Numbered from the stretch's first letter, positions 7,318 through 16,637 are shown. The stretch is 64,000 nucleotides of DNA from Candidatus Thalassolituus haligoni (GCF_041222825.1 NZ_CP139482.1:86001-150000); one strand, 5' to 3'. The notes: generated by a model not told the origin, from the sequence alone. Numbers and translations are program-made.

Positions 7318-8721
7318 ATGTCTCAGCCATCTCCTTCCTTCGATCTCCCGTTAGCGATTATCACTCTGGCCGCAGGCAAAGGTTCGCGGATGCGATCCGA
7401 CTTGCCCAAAGTGCTGCACACGCTGGCTGGCAAGCCCATGCTGCAACACGTGCTGGACAGCGCCAGTCAGCTCGCCGGTGCTCGTCAGTATGTGGTTATT
7501 GGTCACGGTGCCGAACAGGTGCAAGCGGCCATTGCGCAGGACGTTTGCTGGGCCATACAGCAACAACAACAAGGGACTGGCCACGCGGTTGCCCAAGCGC
7601 TGCCGGAGGTGCCGGACGATGCGCTGGTGCTGGTGTTATACGGTGACGTCCCCTTGATCACCCCCGCAACGTTGTCGGCGCTGCTGCAACAAACCCATGC
7701 CTCCAAAGGACAGGACGGCGGCTTGGCATTACTGACGATTGAGCTGGTTGATGCCACCGGGTATGGCCGTATTGTGCGCGACGAAAGCGGCAACATTCAG
7801 GCGATCGTGGAACATAAAGAGGCGACCCCGGAGCAGCGTATTATTCGGGAGGTGAACACCGGTATTCTGGCGGTGGCAGCCAGGCATCTGCGACGCTGGC
7901 TGCCGTTGTTGTCGGCCAACAATGTGCAGGGCGAATATTACCTGACCGATATTGTGGCGCTGGCCGTGGCAGAAGGTATTGCGGTGCGGGCAATCCATCC
8001 ACAGCATGAGCACGAGGTTCAGGGTGTGAATGACCGACTGCAATTGGCCGGACTGGAACGGGTGTTTCAACGGCAGCAGGCGGATGATCTGCTGCGACTC
8101 GGCGTCGCATTGGCAGATCCAGCCCGGCTGGATATTCGGGGTTCACTGACGGTGGGGCACGATGTGGCGATAGATGTAGGCTGTATCTTTGAAGGCGATG
8201 TCATCCTGGGCGATGGGGTGACGATTGGTCCTTACTGTGTGATACGCAATAGCCAGCTGGCAGCAGCAACACGAGTTGAAGCCTATTGCCATATTGATGA
8301 AGCCGCCGTGGCGCAAGCCTGTGTGGTTGGCCCTTATGCCCGCTTGCGGCCAGGGGCAGATCTGGCTAATGGCGCAAGGGTCGGTAATTTCTGCGAAGTA
8401 AAAAAAGCCCACATCGGGGCGGGCTCGAAGGTGAATCACCTTAGCTATATTGGTGATGCCGAGGTTGGTACCAACGTCAATATTGGCGCTGGCACCATCA
8501 CTTGTAACTACGATGGCGTGAACAAGGCATTAACCCGTATTGGTGACAACGCCTTTATTGGTTCCAACTCGGCGCTGGTGGCGCCGGTTGCTATTGGAGC
8601 CAATGTCACCATCGGCGCGGGATCTGTGATTGTCAGCCCGGTCGCTGATCACCAACTGGCGATTGCGCGCGGCAAGCAACGAAATATCGATGGCTGGCAG
8701 CGGCCGGTGAAAAAGTGCTGA
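7318..8721 (+). CDS. glmU: Bifunctional UDP-GlcNAc pyrophosphorylase / glucosamine-1-phosphate acetyltransferase
   Basis: A 467-residue cytoplasmic enzyme that makes UDP-N-acetylglucosamine, the entry point for peptidoglycan and LPS. The N-terminal uridylyltransferase domain opens with LAAGKGSRMRSDLPKVLH, the nucleotide-binding signature. The C-terminal half is a left-handed beta-helix of hexapeptide repeats with the acetyltransferase segment NIGAGTITCNYDG. Both domains are complete and the length is typical. It stands alone here: in many relatives glmU follows the ATP synthase operon, but upstream here is the zinc locus. Confidence 0.97.
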   Translation: MSQPSPSFDLPLAIITLAAGKGSRMRSDLPKVLHTLAGKPMLQHVLDSASQLAGARQYVVIGHGAEQVQAAIAQDVCWAIQQQQQGTGHAVAQALPEVPDDALVLVLYGDVPLITPATLSALLQQTHASKGQDGGLALLTIELVDATGYGRIVRDESGNIQAIVEHKEATPEQRIIREVNTGILAVAARHLRRWLPLLSANNVQGEYYLTDIVALAVAEGIAVRAIHPQHEHEVQGVNDRLQLAGLERVFQRQQADDLLRLGVALADPARLDIRGSLTVGHDVAIDVGCIFEGDVILGDGVTIGPYCVIRNSQLAAATRVEAYCHIDEAAVAQACVVGPYARLRPGADLANGARVGNFCEVKKAHIGAGSKVNHLSYIGDAEVGTNVNIGAGTITCNYDGVNKALTRIGDNAFIGSNSALVAPVAIGANVTIGAGSVIVSPVADHQLAIARGKQRNIDGWQRPVKKC

Positions 8722-8767
8722 AAACACTGAACTGATGGAAATCAGACTACGGATCCGCGTAGGCGTA

Positions 8768-8789
8768 GGGCGGGCTTTATTCCCCGCCC
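8768..8789. terminator. Possible bidirectional terminator between glmU and the tolC-like gene
   Basis: GGGCGGG (8768-8774) and CCCGCCC (8783-8789) make a very stable 7-bp GC stem with an eight-base AT-rich loop. It lies between two convergent genes, 46 bp after glmU and 18 bp beyond the end of the tolC-like gene. Neither side has a clear T tract, so termination strength is uncertain. Confidence 0.45.
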
Positions 8790-8806
8790 ACCTTGCCTTG
8801 CGCTGT

Positions 8807-10159
8807 TTAGACCTTCAGCCAGCTGTTTAACACATCAATATCCTGTTCACTCAGGGTTCCGGCGTAAAACTTCAGATTGAGCAAGTTAATGATGTAGTCA
8901 TAACGGGCATTGGCGTAATCACGTTGGGCACTGAACAGGTTTTTCTGTGCGTTCAGTACCTCGACGATGTTACGGGTGCCGACCTGATAGCCGGTTTCAG
9001 TGGCTTTCAGGGCACTTTGTGCTGAGGTGATGACTTGCTTGCGGGCGTTGATGTTCTGGACGCTGGTTTGCAATTGGCGGAACAGGCTGCGGATGTTCTG
9101 TTTTACGCCGCGACGCTGTTGTTCCAGTTGGTAGTCGGCGGTAGCCAGGTTGCTGGCGGACTGTTTACTCTGCGCGTACAGGGAACCACCGGTAAACAAT
9201 GGCATGGAAACCGTCAGGCCAATGGTGCTGACCGTTGAATCGGTCGGGTCAGGCGTATAGGCTGGTGCTGGTGCACTGTCGCCAGTAGTATAGCTGGCGC
9301 TGAGATTGACGGTTGGCAGCCGATTGGAGCGGGTTGCATTACGCTGCAGACGTACGCCTTCTTTTTGTGCGATCGCCATGCGAATACCGGCGTATTTCTC
9401 CAGACCTGATTCGACCCAGGAGGAGACATCCGCAGGAGCAGGCATCTGCATTTTGACATCGCTCTGCAAGCTGGCAATGTCGTCGTAACGCTGGCCAGTC
9501 AGGACTTCCAGAGCTTCATAGCTGACGTCCAGGGCCGCCTGCAGGCTCAGCAGGTTGACGGCAGACAGGTCGTAGCTGGCCTGTGCTTCATGAACGTCGG
9601 TAATGGCAATCAGGCCGACATCAAAACGCTGGCGGGTTTGTTCCAGTGAGCGCTTGACAGCACGTTCTTCGGCTTTGCCGGTTTCAAGGTTGTCGGCCGC
9701 CCGCAGGATATCAAAATAGGCTTGGGCAGTACGTACCAGCAGTTGTTGCTCCGCCAGTTGCAGCTGTGATTCGTAGCTGTTATCCACGGTTTTGGCAGCT
9801 TGATAGGTATACCAGCTGTTGAGGTTAAACAGCGTTTGGGAGGCTGACAGTTGGAGTGAACCGAGCTCGTAATCGGCCTTGTTGGTCGATACTGAATAGT
9901 CGTTATTCTGGATGATATTAACGATGCTGGCACTATCGGCTTCAACGTCATAGTGGGTGTAACTATAAGACGCCTGTGCTTGGGGCAAGATAGCACCGCG
10001 AGCAATCATCACGTTATAGCTATTTGCTTCCCGCGTTGCTCTGGCGGCGGCAATTTCCGCGTCGTTGCTGGCCGCCTGGCGGTAAATGGTGCTAAGGTCA
10101 CTCGCTGTAGCGACACTGGATGCCAGTACCAGGGCTGAGATGGAAAGCAGTTTTTTCAT
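8807..10159 (-). CDS. TolC-family outer-membrane efflux channel
   Basis: A 450-residue outer-membrane protein with a signal peptide (about residues 1-19) and two TolC-type repeats rich in alanine/glutamine helices. It has the common first-helix pattern DLSTIYRQAASNDAEIAAAR and the later YQVGTRNIVEVLNAQ segment typical of TolC proper. It forms a trimeric channel-tunnel used by RND, ABC and MFS pumps and by type I secretion. Relatives carry tolC next to nudF in the same divergent arrangement, supporting the call. No pump gene adjoins it. The symbol tolC is plausible but left out because several paralogues usually exist. Confidence 0.9.
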   Translation of the reverse strand: MKKLLSISALVLASSVATASDLSTIYRQAASNDAEIAAARATREANSYNVMIARGAILPQAQASYSYTHYDVEADSASIVNIIQNNDYSVSTNKADYELGSLQLSASQTLFNLNSWYTYQAAKTVDNSYESQLQLAEQQLLVRTAQAYFDILRAADNLETGKAEERAVKRSLEQTRQRFDVGLIAITDVHEAQASYDLSAVNLLSLQAALDVSYEALEVLTGQRYDDIASLQSDVKMQMPAPADVSSWVESGLEKYAGIRMAIAQKEGVRLQRNATRSNRLPTVNLSASYTTGDSAPAPAYTPDPTDSTVSTIGLTVSMPLFTGGSLYAQSKQSASNLATADYQLEQQRRGVKQNIRSLFRQLQTSVQNINARKQVITSAQSALKATETGYQVGTRNIVEVLNAQKNLFSAQRDYANARYDYIINLLNLKFYAGTLSEQDIDVLNSWLKV

Positions 10160-10314
10160 GGCAAAACCTTTGCTGAATCCTGGAAAGTAGACGTGCCAAC
10201 GAGTCTATCAGAAAAAAACCGGTGGCCCGCAGTGGCATTGTGCACGCGTTCAGAACAGTGCGTGCATGTGGCTAATTACAAATATTCTTGTCCAGTAATA
10301 TAGTCAGGTCAAGT

Positions 10315-10929
10315 ATGGATTACGAAGATACGACGCCAGGTCATGAAGATTGGGTACTAACACGCAAGGATGTGGCTTATCAGGGCTTCTTTCGTATCGA
10401 ACGCCTGTGGCTGCGTCACAAGACCTTTGCGGGTGGCTGGACCGACACTTTTTGCCGCGAGTTATTTGAACGTGGAGAAGTGGTGTGCGTGCTGTTGTAT
10501 GACCCCAAACAGGATTTACTGGTATTAACCGAACAGTTTCGGGTTGGTGCCCTCGCTGATGATGAGACACCCTGGTTGACTGAGCTGGTAGCAGGGATGA
10601 TCGAACCCGGAGAGTCGGTGGAGCAAGTGGCTGCCCGCGAGACGATGGAAGAGGCCGGTTGTCAGTTTGATCAGTTACTGCCGATCTGCCGTTATTGGTC
10701 TTCTCCTGGGGGAACGAGCGAAAGGGTCCATCTCTATTGCGGGTTACTGGATAGCAGTGGCGTTGGCGGTATTCATGGTTTGCCAGACGAGCATGAAGAT
10801 ATCCGTTTGCGCCTGATGAGTTTTGAAGCCGCCTGGCAGGCGTTTGAAACAGGCAAAATTAACAATGCAGCCACTATTATTGCGCTGCAGTGGATGAAAA
10901 TTCATCACAGTGAATTACGCCAGTGCTGA
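10315..10929 (+). CDS. nudF: ADP-ribose pyrophosphatase (Nudix)
   Basis: A 204-residue Nudix hydrolase expected to split ADP-ribose into AMP and ribose 5-phosphate. The Nudix box is complete, running from GMIEPGESVEQ to RETMEEAG. The tail EDIRLRLMSFEAAWQAFETGKINNA agrees with the NudF group. The ATG at 10315 is chosen over an upstream in-frame TTG at 10288 because AGG precedes it by six bases. The gene starts the run nudF - DUF1249 - cpdA - yqiA - parE, an order known from Pseudomonas relatives. Confidence 0.9.
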   Translation: MDYEDTTPGHEDWVLTRKDVAYQGFFRIERLWLRHKTFAGGWTDTFCRELFERGEVVCVLLYDPKQDLLVLTEQFRVGALADDETPWLTELVAGMIEPGESVEQVAARETMEEAGCQFDQLLPICRYWSSPGGTSERVHLYCGLLDSSGVGGIHGLPDEHEDIRLRLMSFEAAWQAFETGKINNAATIIALQWMKIHHSELRQC

Positions 10930-10974
10930 GCGACTGCTGCAGTGCTGATTCATTGTGCAACCTTGATTGTGATT

Positions 10975-11460
10975 ATGAGCAACCGCACACGACAACGTTA
11001 TGTTCCTGACCTGTCTGTCTTATCCTCTCTTGGACAGGCCAATTATGCACGTCTGCAAAAACTGGTGCCAGATCACACTGTCGGTGTACAACATACGTAC
11101 AGCATGAGTAATGGCTCGCAACCCGCGCTCAGAATATCCGTTAAAATTGAGGCAAGTCACCGATACACCACTATGCTGAAAGTTGCCCAGTTTGATGAAA
11201 CGGCCAATTGGGTGGCTCCGCCGGTTATGAGTGTGCGCATGTACCACGATGTGCGCCTCGCGGAAGTGATTGGGTTTCAGAACGAGCGTGTCCGTGAAGG
11301 ACGCTACGACTATCCGAATGACAGGATGCGTTTGCCGGATGAAAAAACCCAGTTAAATCGCTTTCTGGCTGACTGGCTGGAACATTGTATTAAATTCGGA
11401 CATATTGATCAGGAAGTCGTATTGAGTCCTGGCAGGCATTCGCCAGCTGACGGCGTATAA
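10975..11460 (+). CDS. DUF1249 family protein (YqiB-like)
   Basis: A 161-residue cytoplasmic protein of the YqiB/DUF1249 family. Its biochemical role is not known. The core includes the segment YTTMLKVAQF and the motif MYHDVRLAEVIGFQ, which I associate with this family. The tail QLNRFLADWLEHCIKFGH is also typical. It sits between nudF and cpdA, as in E. coli and Pseudomonas. The ATG at 10975 is preferred to the longer frame beginning at 10942 because the extra eleven residues do not look conserved. No strong ribosome-binding site is seen. Confidence 0.85.
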   Translation: MSNRTRQRYVPDLSVLSSLGQANYARLQKLVPDHTVGVQHTYSMSNGSQPALRISVKIEASHRYTTMLKVAQFDETANWVAPPVMSVRMYHDVRLAEVIGFQNERVREGRYDYPNDRMRLPDEKTQLNRFLADWLEHCIKFGHIDQEVVLSPGRHSPADGV

Positions 11461-11507
11461 GGAAATTTCCGGCTGGCAGGTAGCCTGGTATTTGATGGGA
11501 GTGGCGT

Positions 11508-12314
11508 TTGGTCTTTTTTGATAGAACATCAACCTTCCGGTTGATCCAGATTACAGATACCCACCTGAGTGCGACGAAGGATGGACACTTGCTGGGTATG
11601 AATACGCTGGACAGCTTGCGTTGTGTGCTGGATATCATTCGTGCTGATCATCAGGATATGGATGCCATGCTGGTGACCGGTGACCTTTCCCAGGATGGGA
11701 GCAGCGAGTCTTACCGTTATTTGAAAGCTGAACTGGAGCCCTTCGCAGCCCCCAGTTTCTGGATCCCCGGCAATCACGATGACCTGGACAATATGGCGGC
11801 AGTGACTGATGGCACTGGCCTGCAGGATCGAATATTGCGCACCCCTCATTGGCAGGTGGTGATGCTTGACAGCCGTGTTGCGGGCAAGGTGTACGGTGAA
11901 TTACCTGATACGGAGCTCGCCCGGCTCGAATCCGCGCTGTCCGAAGCCCCCGAATTGCACACGCTTGTGTGCTTTCATCATCATCCGGTTTCCATGCAGT
12001 GTCGCTGGATTGATAATATCGGCCTCCGTAATTCAGCTGAACTGATGTCTGTTGTCTCCCGGTTTGCTAATGTACGAGGTCTGCTTTGGGGCCACGTACA
12101 TCAGCAGAGCGATCAGATGGTCGGCGATCTGCGCCTGCTGTCGACGCCTTCAACCTGCGTTCAGTTTGCACCCACTACCGATGAATTTACGATTGATCGT
12201 CTCAGTCCCGGATTTCGCTGGTTGAATCTGCTGCCCGATGGCCGTATCGAAACCGATATCAAGCGGGTTGAGCATATTGAATTTGAAGTTGATTATTCCG
12301 TTAAGGGATACTGA
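11508..12314 (+). CDS. cpdA: 3',5'-cyclic-AMP phosphodiesterase
   Basis: A 268-residue class III metallophosphoesterase. The metal-binding motifs are all visible in order: DTHL near the N-terminus, GDLSQDG, GNHDD, FHHHP and GHVHQ. The enzyme hydrolyses cAMP in the cytoplasm and so dampens CRP signalling. It seems to start at TTG 11508, because GGGAG at 11497-11501 stands six bases before it and no ATG is available near the N-terminus. The rare start codon may keep expression low. Downstream, yqiA follows after 20 bp. Confidence 0.9.
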   Translation: MVFFDRTSTFRLIQITDTHLSATKDGHLLGMNTLDSLRCVLDIIRADHQDMDAMLVTGDLSQDGSSESYRYLKAELEPFAAPSFWIPGNHDDLDNMAAVTDGTGLQDRILRTPHWQVVMLDSRVAGKVYGELPDTELARLESALSEAPELHTLVCFHHHPVSMQCRWIDNIGLRNSAELMSVVSRFANVRGLLWGHVHQQSDQMVGDLRLLSTPSTCVQFAPTTDEFTIDRLSPGFRWLNLLPDGRIETDIKRVEHIEFEVDYSVKGY

Positions 12315-12334
12315 TTTAAGGAACCTACCTGACG

Positions 12335-12943
12335 GTGACTCACCTCGACGGCCTCGGCTGCTTGTACTTGCATGGATTTCTCAGCTCCCCCCAGTCGCTC
12401 AAGGCTCAGGAAACTCTGGCCTATTTCCGTCGGCAAGGACTGGAGTCGGCGTTGCGTCTACCCGAATTACCCTTCGCTCCGGCTGATGCCATTACGCTGG
12501 CAGCGGATCAATTACAACAATTACAGCAGCGTTATGAGCGTGTATGTGTCATTGGCAGCTCGCTCGGGGGCTTTTATGCGACCTGGCTGGCTGAGGCCTA
12601 TCGGGTTCCGGCCGTGCTGGTTAATCCTGCGGTTCAGCCACATAAACTGTTCCGTCATTATGTTGGTCCTAACCGGCACTATTATTCTGGCCAGTCATTT
12701 GAGCTGACGGATATCCACCTGGATCAATTGGCGGCATTGGATGTTACCTCCGTCGCCCGCCCGGAGGATCTGCTGGTACTGCTGCAAACGGCGGATGAGA
12801 CGCTGGACTATCGTCATGCTGCGCAACTGTATCGTCATTGCCCTGGCTGGAGCCAGGCTGGTGGAACGCATAGCTTTGAAGGCTATGGCCAGTTTTTGCC
12901 ACGCATCATGGCATTTGTTGCCAGTCGCCAGCTATTTCACTGA
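12335..12943 (+). CDS. yqiA: YqiA-type alpha/beta-hydrolase esterase
   Basis: A 202-residue small alpha/beta-hydrolase. The nucleophile elbow GSSLGG (Ser76) and the opening YLHGFLSSP, which forms the oxyanion loop, are typical of the YqiA/YcfP family. A likely catalytic His lies in GGTHSFEGY near the C-terminus. E. coli YqiA hydrolyses short acyl esters and palmitoyl-CoA in vitro; its physiological substrate is not settled. The start is GTG at 12335, with AAGGA twelve bases upstream. It sits directly before parE, as in enterobacteria and Pseudomonas. Confidence 0.88.
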   Translation: MTHLDGLGCLYLHGFLSSPQSLKAQETLAYFRRQGLESALRLPELPFAPADAITLAADQLQQLQQRYERVCVIGSSLGGFYATWLAEAYRVPAVLVNPAVQPHKLFRHYVGPNRHYYSGQSFELTDIHLDQLAALDVTSVARPEDLLVLLQTADETLDYRHAAQLYRHCPGWSQAGGTHSFEGYGQFLPRIMAFVASRQLFH

Positions 12944-13024
12944 CGAGAGAGCACACCATCCGGATGCTGTTGGCCTGCTGGCTGGGTATACTCCGTGCCT
13001 GCCGTATCGTTCACAGAGGTCATC

Positions 13025-14959
13025 ATGTCCGACACCCGCAAAACACCTGGTCAATACACCGCAGCGTCAATTGAAGTTCTTAGTGGACTTGACCCGGTGC
13101 GCAAACGTCCGGGTATGTACACGGATACAACCCGCCCTAACCATCTTGCCCAGGAAGTAATTGATAACTCGGTGGATGAGGCTCTGGCTGGCCATGCTTC
13201 CCGTATTGATGTCACGTTGCATGCGGATGGCTCCATGACCGTGCTGGATGATGGCCGTGGTATGCCAACGGATATTCACCCGGAGCATGGCGTCTCTGGC
13301 GTCGAGCTGATTCTTAGCCAACTGCATGCGGGTGGCAAATTTTCTAATGACAGTTACCAGTTTTCTGGTGGTTTACACGGCGTTGGGGTATCTGTTGTTA
13401 ACGCTTTGTCCAAGGCGCTGGAGGTGACTATCTGGCGTGATGGCCAGGTGCACCGTATCGGTTTCAAGGATGGCTACAAGGTTGCCGACCTGCAGATTAT
13501 TGATAGTTGTGGCAAGAAAAAAACCGGCAGCAGTGTACGGTTTTTGCCGGATGAATCGTATTTCGATAGCCCGCGCTTTTCCGTGGTTCGCCTGAAACAC
13601 GTGTTGCGTGCCAAAGCGGTGCTTTGTCCTGGGCTGCGGATTGTTTTTGTTGCGCCTGACAGCGCCGATAGTGATGAGTGGTATTACGAAGACGGCCTCA
13701 AGGATTATCTGGTTAATGCTGCCAGTGGTTATGAAGTCGTGCCTGCAACGCCATTTACCGGTTCGATGTCCGGGCCCAGTGAGGGTGTGGATTGGGCGGT
13801 GCACTGGTTACCGGATGGCGGCGAGCTGTTGCAGGAGAGTTACGTTAACCTGATTCCTACGGCCCAGGGTGGGACGCATGTGAATGGTTTCCGATCCGGG
13901 TTGCTGGATGCGTTGCGGGAGTTTTGTGAGTTTCGTAATTTGCTGCCTAGAGGCATCAAACTGACACCGGACGACCTCTGGGAGCGATGTTCTTACGTCG
14001 TCTCCGCCAAGCTCTCCGACCCCCAGTTTGCTGGCCAGACAAAAGAACGGTTGTCGTCACGAGAAGCATCGGCCTTTATCTCCGGTGTTGTAAAAGATGC
14101 TTTTGCATTGTGGCTGAATGATCATATTTCCGCTGCAGAACAACTTGCTGAATTGGCGATAACGAGTGCCCAGACCCGCTTGCGCAAATCGAAAAAAGTG
14201 GCCCGCAAGAAAATCACCCAGGGGCCGGCGCTGCCTGGAAAACTGGCTGATTGTACCGGCCAGGATGGTGAGCGGACGGAATTGTTCCTGGTCGAGGGAG
14301 ACTCGGCTGGCGGTTCCGCCAAACAAGCGCGTGATCGTGAGTTTCAGGCGATCATGCCGCTACGGGGCAAAATCCTCAACACCTGGGAAATCGATTCAGA
14401 TCAGATCCTGGCGTCGCAGGAAGTCCACCATATTGCCATTGCCCTGGGGATTGATCCTGGCTCGGATGATCTCTCCGGATTACGTTACGGCAAGGTGTGT
14501 ATTCTTGCCGATGCAGATTCTGATGGATTGCACATCGCTACCTTGTTGTGCGCACTGTTCCTCCGTCACTTCCCGGCGCTGGTAGCAAACGGTCACGTGT
14601 ATGTTGCCATGCCACCCCTGTACCGGATCGATATCGGCAAGGATGTTTATTATGCACTGGACGAAGCGGAGCGCAGCGGGATTGTTGAACGTATCGAAGC
14701 GGAGAAAAAGCGTGGCAAAATTAACGTGCAGCGTTTCAAGGGGCTGGGCGAGATGAATCCGATGCAGTTGCGTGAAACCACCATGGATCCGAATACTCGC
14801 CGTCTGGTGCAACTGGTGCTGGAAGCTGACGATCCTGGATCTGAGATCCAGCAAACTTCGGAGACGCTGGAGTTGATGGATATGCTGCTGGCCAAAAAAC
14901 GTTCAGGGGATCGTAAGTTATGGCTTGAACGGCGTGGTAATGAGGCTGAACTGGCTTGA
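13025..14959 (+). CDS. parE: DNA topoisomerase IV subunit B
   Basis: A 644-residue type IIA topoisomerase B subunit. The GHKL ATPase domain shows EVIDNSVDEALAG, DDGRGMP and the GGLHGVGVSVVNALS loop. The TOPRIM domain shows EGDSAGG and DADSDG. The length is that of ParE, shorter than enterobacterial GyrB. It pairs with ParC to decatenate chromosomes. AGAGG lies five bases before the ATG at 13025; ten more in-frame codons upstream are possible but unlikely. parC lies 14.7 kb away, separated by the envelope-machine cluster. Confidence 0.95.
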   Translation: MSDTRKTPGQYTAASIEVLSGLDPVRKRPGMYTDTTRPNHLAQEVIDNSVDEALAGHASRIDVTLHADGSMTVLDDGRGMPTDIHPEHGVSGVELILSQLHAGGKFSNDSYQFSGGLHGVGVSVVNALSKALEVTIWRDGQVHRIGFKDGYKVADLQIIDSCGKKKTGSSVRFLPDESYFDSPRFSVVRLKHVLRAKAVLCPGLRIVFVAPDSADSDEWYYEDGLKDYLVNAASGYEVVPATPFTGSMSGPSEGVDWAVHWLPDGGELLQESYVNLIPTAQGGTHVNGFRSGLLDALREFCEFRNLLPRGIKLTPDDLWERCSYVVSAKLSDPQFAGQTKERLSSREASAFISGVVKDAFALWLNDHISAAEQLAELAITSAQTRLRKSKKVARKKITQGPALPGKLADCTGQDGERTELFLVEGDSAGGSAKQARDREFQAIMPLRGKILNTWEIDSDQILASQEVHHIAIALGIDPGSDDLSGLRYGKVCILADADSDGLHIATLLCALFLRHFPALVANGHVYVAMPPLYRIDIGKDVYYALDEAERSGIVERIEAEKKRGKINVQRFKGLGEMNPMQLRETTMDPNTRRLVQLVLEADDPGSEIQQTSETLELMDMLLAKKRSGDRKLWLERRGNEAELA

Positions 14960-14960
14960 A

Positions 14961-15398
14961 TCAGCTGGCGTGCTCTGGCAATGGGACGAGCAACCAGTGA
15001 ATATCCTGCTGGCTGATATCTTCCAGGCAGTACTGCTCTAGCACCTGCATGAAGGCCGCCGCTGCATCGGCCAGAACGCCTTGTAAGCGGCAGTGACCTG
15101 TCATAGGACAGTCAATGCCGCCACAATCAATAGGATCCAGCTGGAGTTCCAGCTCCCTGACAATATCGGCAATACTTAATTGTCGGGTAGTCGCCGCCAG
15201 AGTAATGCCGCCCATCTTGCCTCTTGTGCTGTGTATCCAGCCAAGCCCGGCCAGCTTTTGGCTGACCTTGTTGACGTGGTTATGATTCATGTTAAATCGA
15301 TGCGCAAGGATGGAGAGCGATACTTTTTCATTCGCCGGTGTTTGGCATAAATACACCAAAATACGAAGGCCGTAGTCAGTAAATCGGGTTAACTGCAT
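14961..15398 (-). CDS. nsrR: Rrf2-family regulator, NsrR-like (nitric-oxide sensing)
   Basis: A 145-residue Rrf2 winged-helix regulator. The N-terminus QLTRFTDYGLRILVYL and the recognition region NHVNKVSQKLAGLGWI match NsrR. Three cysteines (Cys92, Cys97, Cys103) in the CGGIDCPMTGHC arrangement fit the NsrR iron-sulfur ligands. NsrR represses nitric-oxide detoxification genes until NO attacks its cluster. None of the usual targets (hmp, norV, ytfE) is in the window. The gene is convergent with parE with one base between the stop codons. IscR is less likely because its cysteine spacing differs. Confidence 0.85.
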   Translation of the reverse strand: MQLTRFTDYGLRILVYLCQTPANEKVSLSILAHRFNMNHNHVNKVSQKLAGLGWIHSTRGKMGGITLAATTRQLSIADIVRELELQLDPIDCGGIDCPMTGHCRLQGVLADAAAAFMQVLEQYCLEDISQQDIHWLLVPLPEHAS

Positions 15399-15430
15399 AG
15401 TGTAACGTCAATATTCAGCACATTTACTGC

Positions 15431-15458
15431 AATATACCGCGTGTTCAGCGGGTGTAAA
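15431..15458 (-). promoter_or_regulatory. Candidate sigma-70 promoter of the nsrR-like gene
   Basis: On the minus strand, TTTACA (15453-15458) and TATATT (15431-15436) are separated by 16 bp, about 33 bp upstream of the ATG. The spacer contains the dyad CCGC...GCGG. A clear NsrR operator was not found, so autoregulation is open. Confidence 0.4.
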
Positions 15459-15657
15459 TACAAGGATCTCAGTAAAAAGGCATTTCATGACTTCAGATGC
15501 CGATAATTGAGCTGCTTTCGTCTCTGGGGTAGATGATGCCATGACGGGATATACAGAGCTGACTCGTTTAAGTTGTCCAGTCAGGGTTTTTGGAGGGGTG
15601 GGGGAGCTGGACGTTAGCCATGGTTTGCCGTGCTGTTGTCATAATCTCCGTAAAGAA
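15459..15657. other. Gene-free stretch between nsrR and the envelope cluster
   Basis: Together with the promoter and terminator listed separately, this fills a 309-bp gap. I see no convincing gene. A short open frame on the plus strand (15541-15807) overlaps the end of the TonB-like gene and has no family resemblance. Confidence 0.5.
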
Positions 15658-15683
15658 ATAAGGGCTGCTAATGCAGCCCTTAT
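15658..15683 (-). terminator. Terminator at the end of the 11-kb envelope cluster
   Basis: ATAAGGGCTGC and its exact complement form a perfect 11-bp stem with a TAAT loop, 25 bp beyond the TonB-like stop codon. On the minus strand the stem is followed by ATTTCTTTAC, a modest T-rich tail. It probably ends transcription of the 12-gene cluster. Confidence 0.7.
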
Positions 15684-15707
15684 TCTTATGCCTCAATCAG
15701 TATCAGG

Positions 15708-16637
15708 TTACGGTACAAAGTTGATGGGGAACTCAACACTGGCCGTATCCACTTCTGGACGATCTTTGAATCGCATGCGACGGCATTGTGACAGCAGGCG
15801 CTTGTGAAGATCATCATCGTTCAGCTCACTGCGACCAATCTCGCAAGACTCAACCGCACCGGTTGGCGCAATTTTCAAAGCCAGTACCACTGTACCTGCC
15901 AGAGTCGGGTTTTTCTGCTGGGCGCGGCGATAGGCATTGAAGAAGCTTTGCTTGCTGGTTTCGAACACCAGACGCATTTCTTCCTGAGTCCGTTTGGTGG
16001 CGGCTTCCTCGGTCTTGCGAATTTCTTCGCTGGAGACTTCGACGGCCGTTGTCGCACGTTCACCCAATTGCTCGCCACTGGTGGCTGCTGTCAGGGTTGA
16101 CTCATCAATACCGTTCAAGGCAACTACTGCATTTGGATCCACAACGCTGCCAGCACCGACCGAGGCTTTACCATTATTGCTCAGTGCTGCACTGTTGGTA
16201 TCCAACTTGACGTTCGGGATCGCCGCAGCCAAGGCTGCCAACGAGTTCAGAGCGTCTGCTCCCAAAGCTTCCTTGACCTTATCCTGAGCTTTTTTACGCT
16301 CTTCTGGCTTCGCTTCTACCTTGGGTTTCGGTTTTGGCTTCGGTTTTTCTTCCGGTTTTGGAACTTCCGGTTTGGGTTCCTCTTTTTTCTCTTCCTTTGG
16401 CGGAGGAGGTGGCGGAGGTGGCGGAACCGGTTTTTTCTGTTCCAGCAGCTTGGCCAGGGTGGGCGGAATTTTTTCCAACTCACTCCGATCCGGCTCGGGT
16501 ACATCCATCATCGGGATCAAAACTCCGAGGATTGCGGTTAGCAACAGGGCTCCAATCAGGATGGGGATGTAACGCTTTTCACCTGTATCAACCCAGGGCA
16601 AGACAGGGATATGTCGATTTATGAGTGCTTCGCTCAT
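15708..16637 (-). CDS. TonB/AgmX-type energy-transducer protein
   Basis: A 309-residue inner-membrane protein with a short cytoplasmic N-terminus, one transmembrane helix (about 23-42), a nine-proline run (72-80) followed by Lys/Glu/Pro repeats to about 115, a middle low-complexity region, and a C-terminal domain. The C-terminal domain reads like the AgmX/PglI TonB-like domain (GTVVLALKIAPTGAVESCEI, then MRFKDRP and a final FPINFVP). Two cysteines there could form a disulfide. Such proteins span the periplasm and carry force from an ExbBD-like motor. It overlaps the exbD-like gene by four bases and ends the cluster. Its role as the link to the outer-membrane parts is inference. Confidence 0.85.
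   Translation of the reverse strand: MSEALINRHIPVLPWVDTGEKRYIPILIGALLLTAILGVLIPMMDVPEPDRSELEKIPPTLAKLLEQKKPVPPPPPPPPPKEEKKEEPKPEVPKPEEKPKPKPKPKVEAKPEERKKAQDKVKEALGADALNSLAALAAAIPNVKLDTNSAALSNNGKASVGAGSVVDPNAVVALNGIDESTLTAATSGEQLGERATTAVEVSSEEIRKTEEAATKRTQEEMRLVFETSKQSFFNAYRRAQQKNPTLAGTVVLALKIAPTGAVESCEIGRSELNDDDLHKRLLSQCRRMRFKDRPEVDTASVEFPINFVP

Noticed and set aside
15541..15807. 88-residue plus-strand open frame between nsrR and the TonB-like gene
   Set aside because: Crosses the terminator hairpin and the end of a well-supported gene; composition not protein-like.
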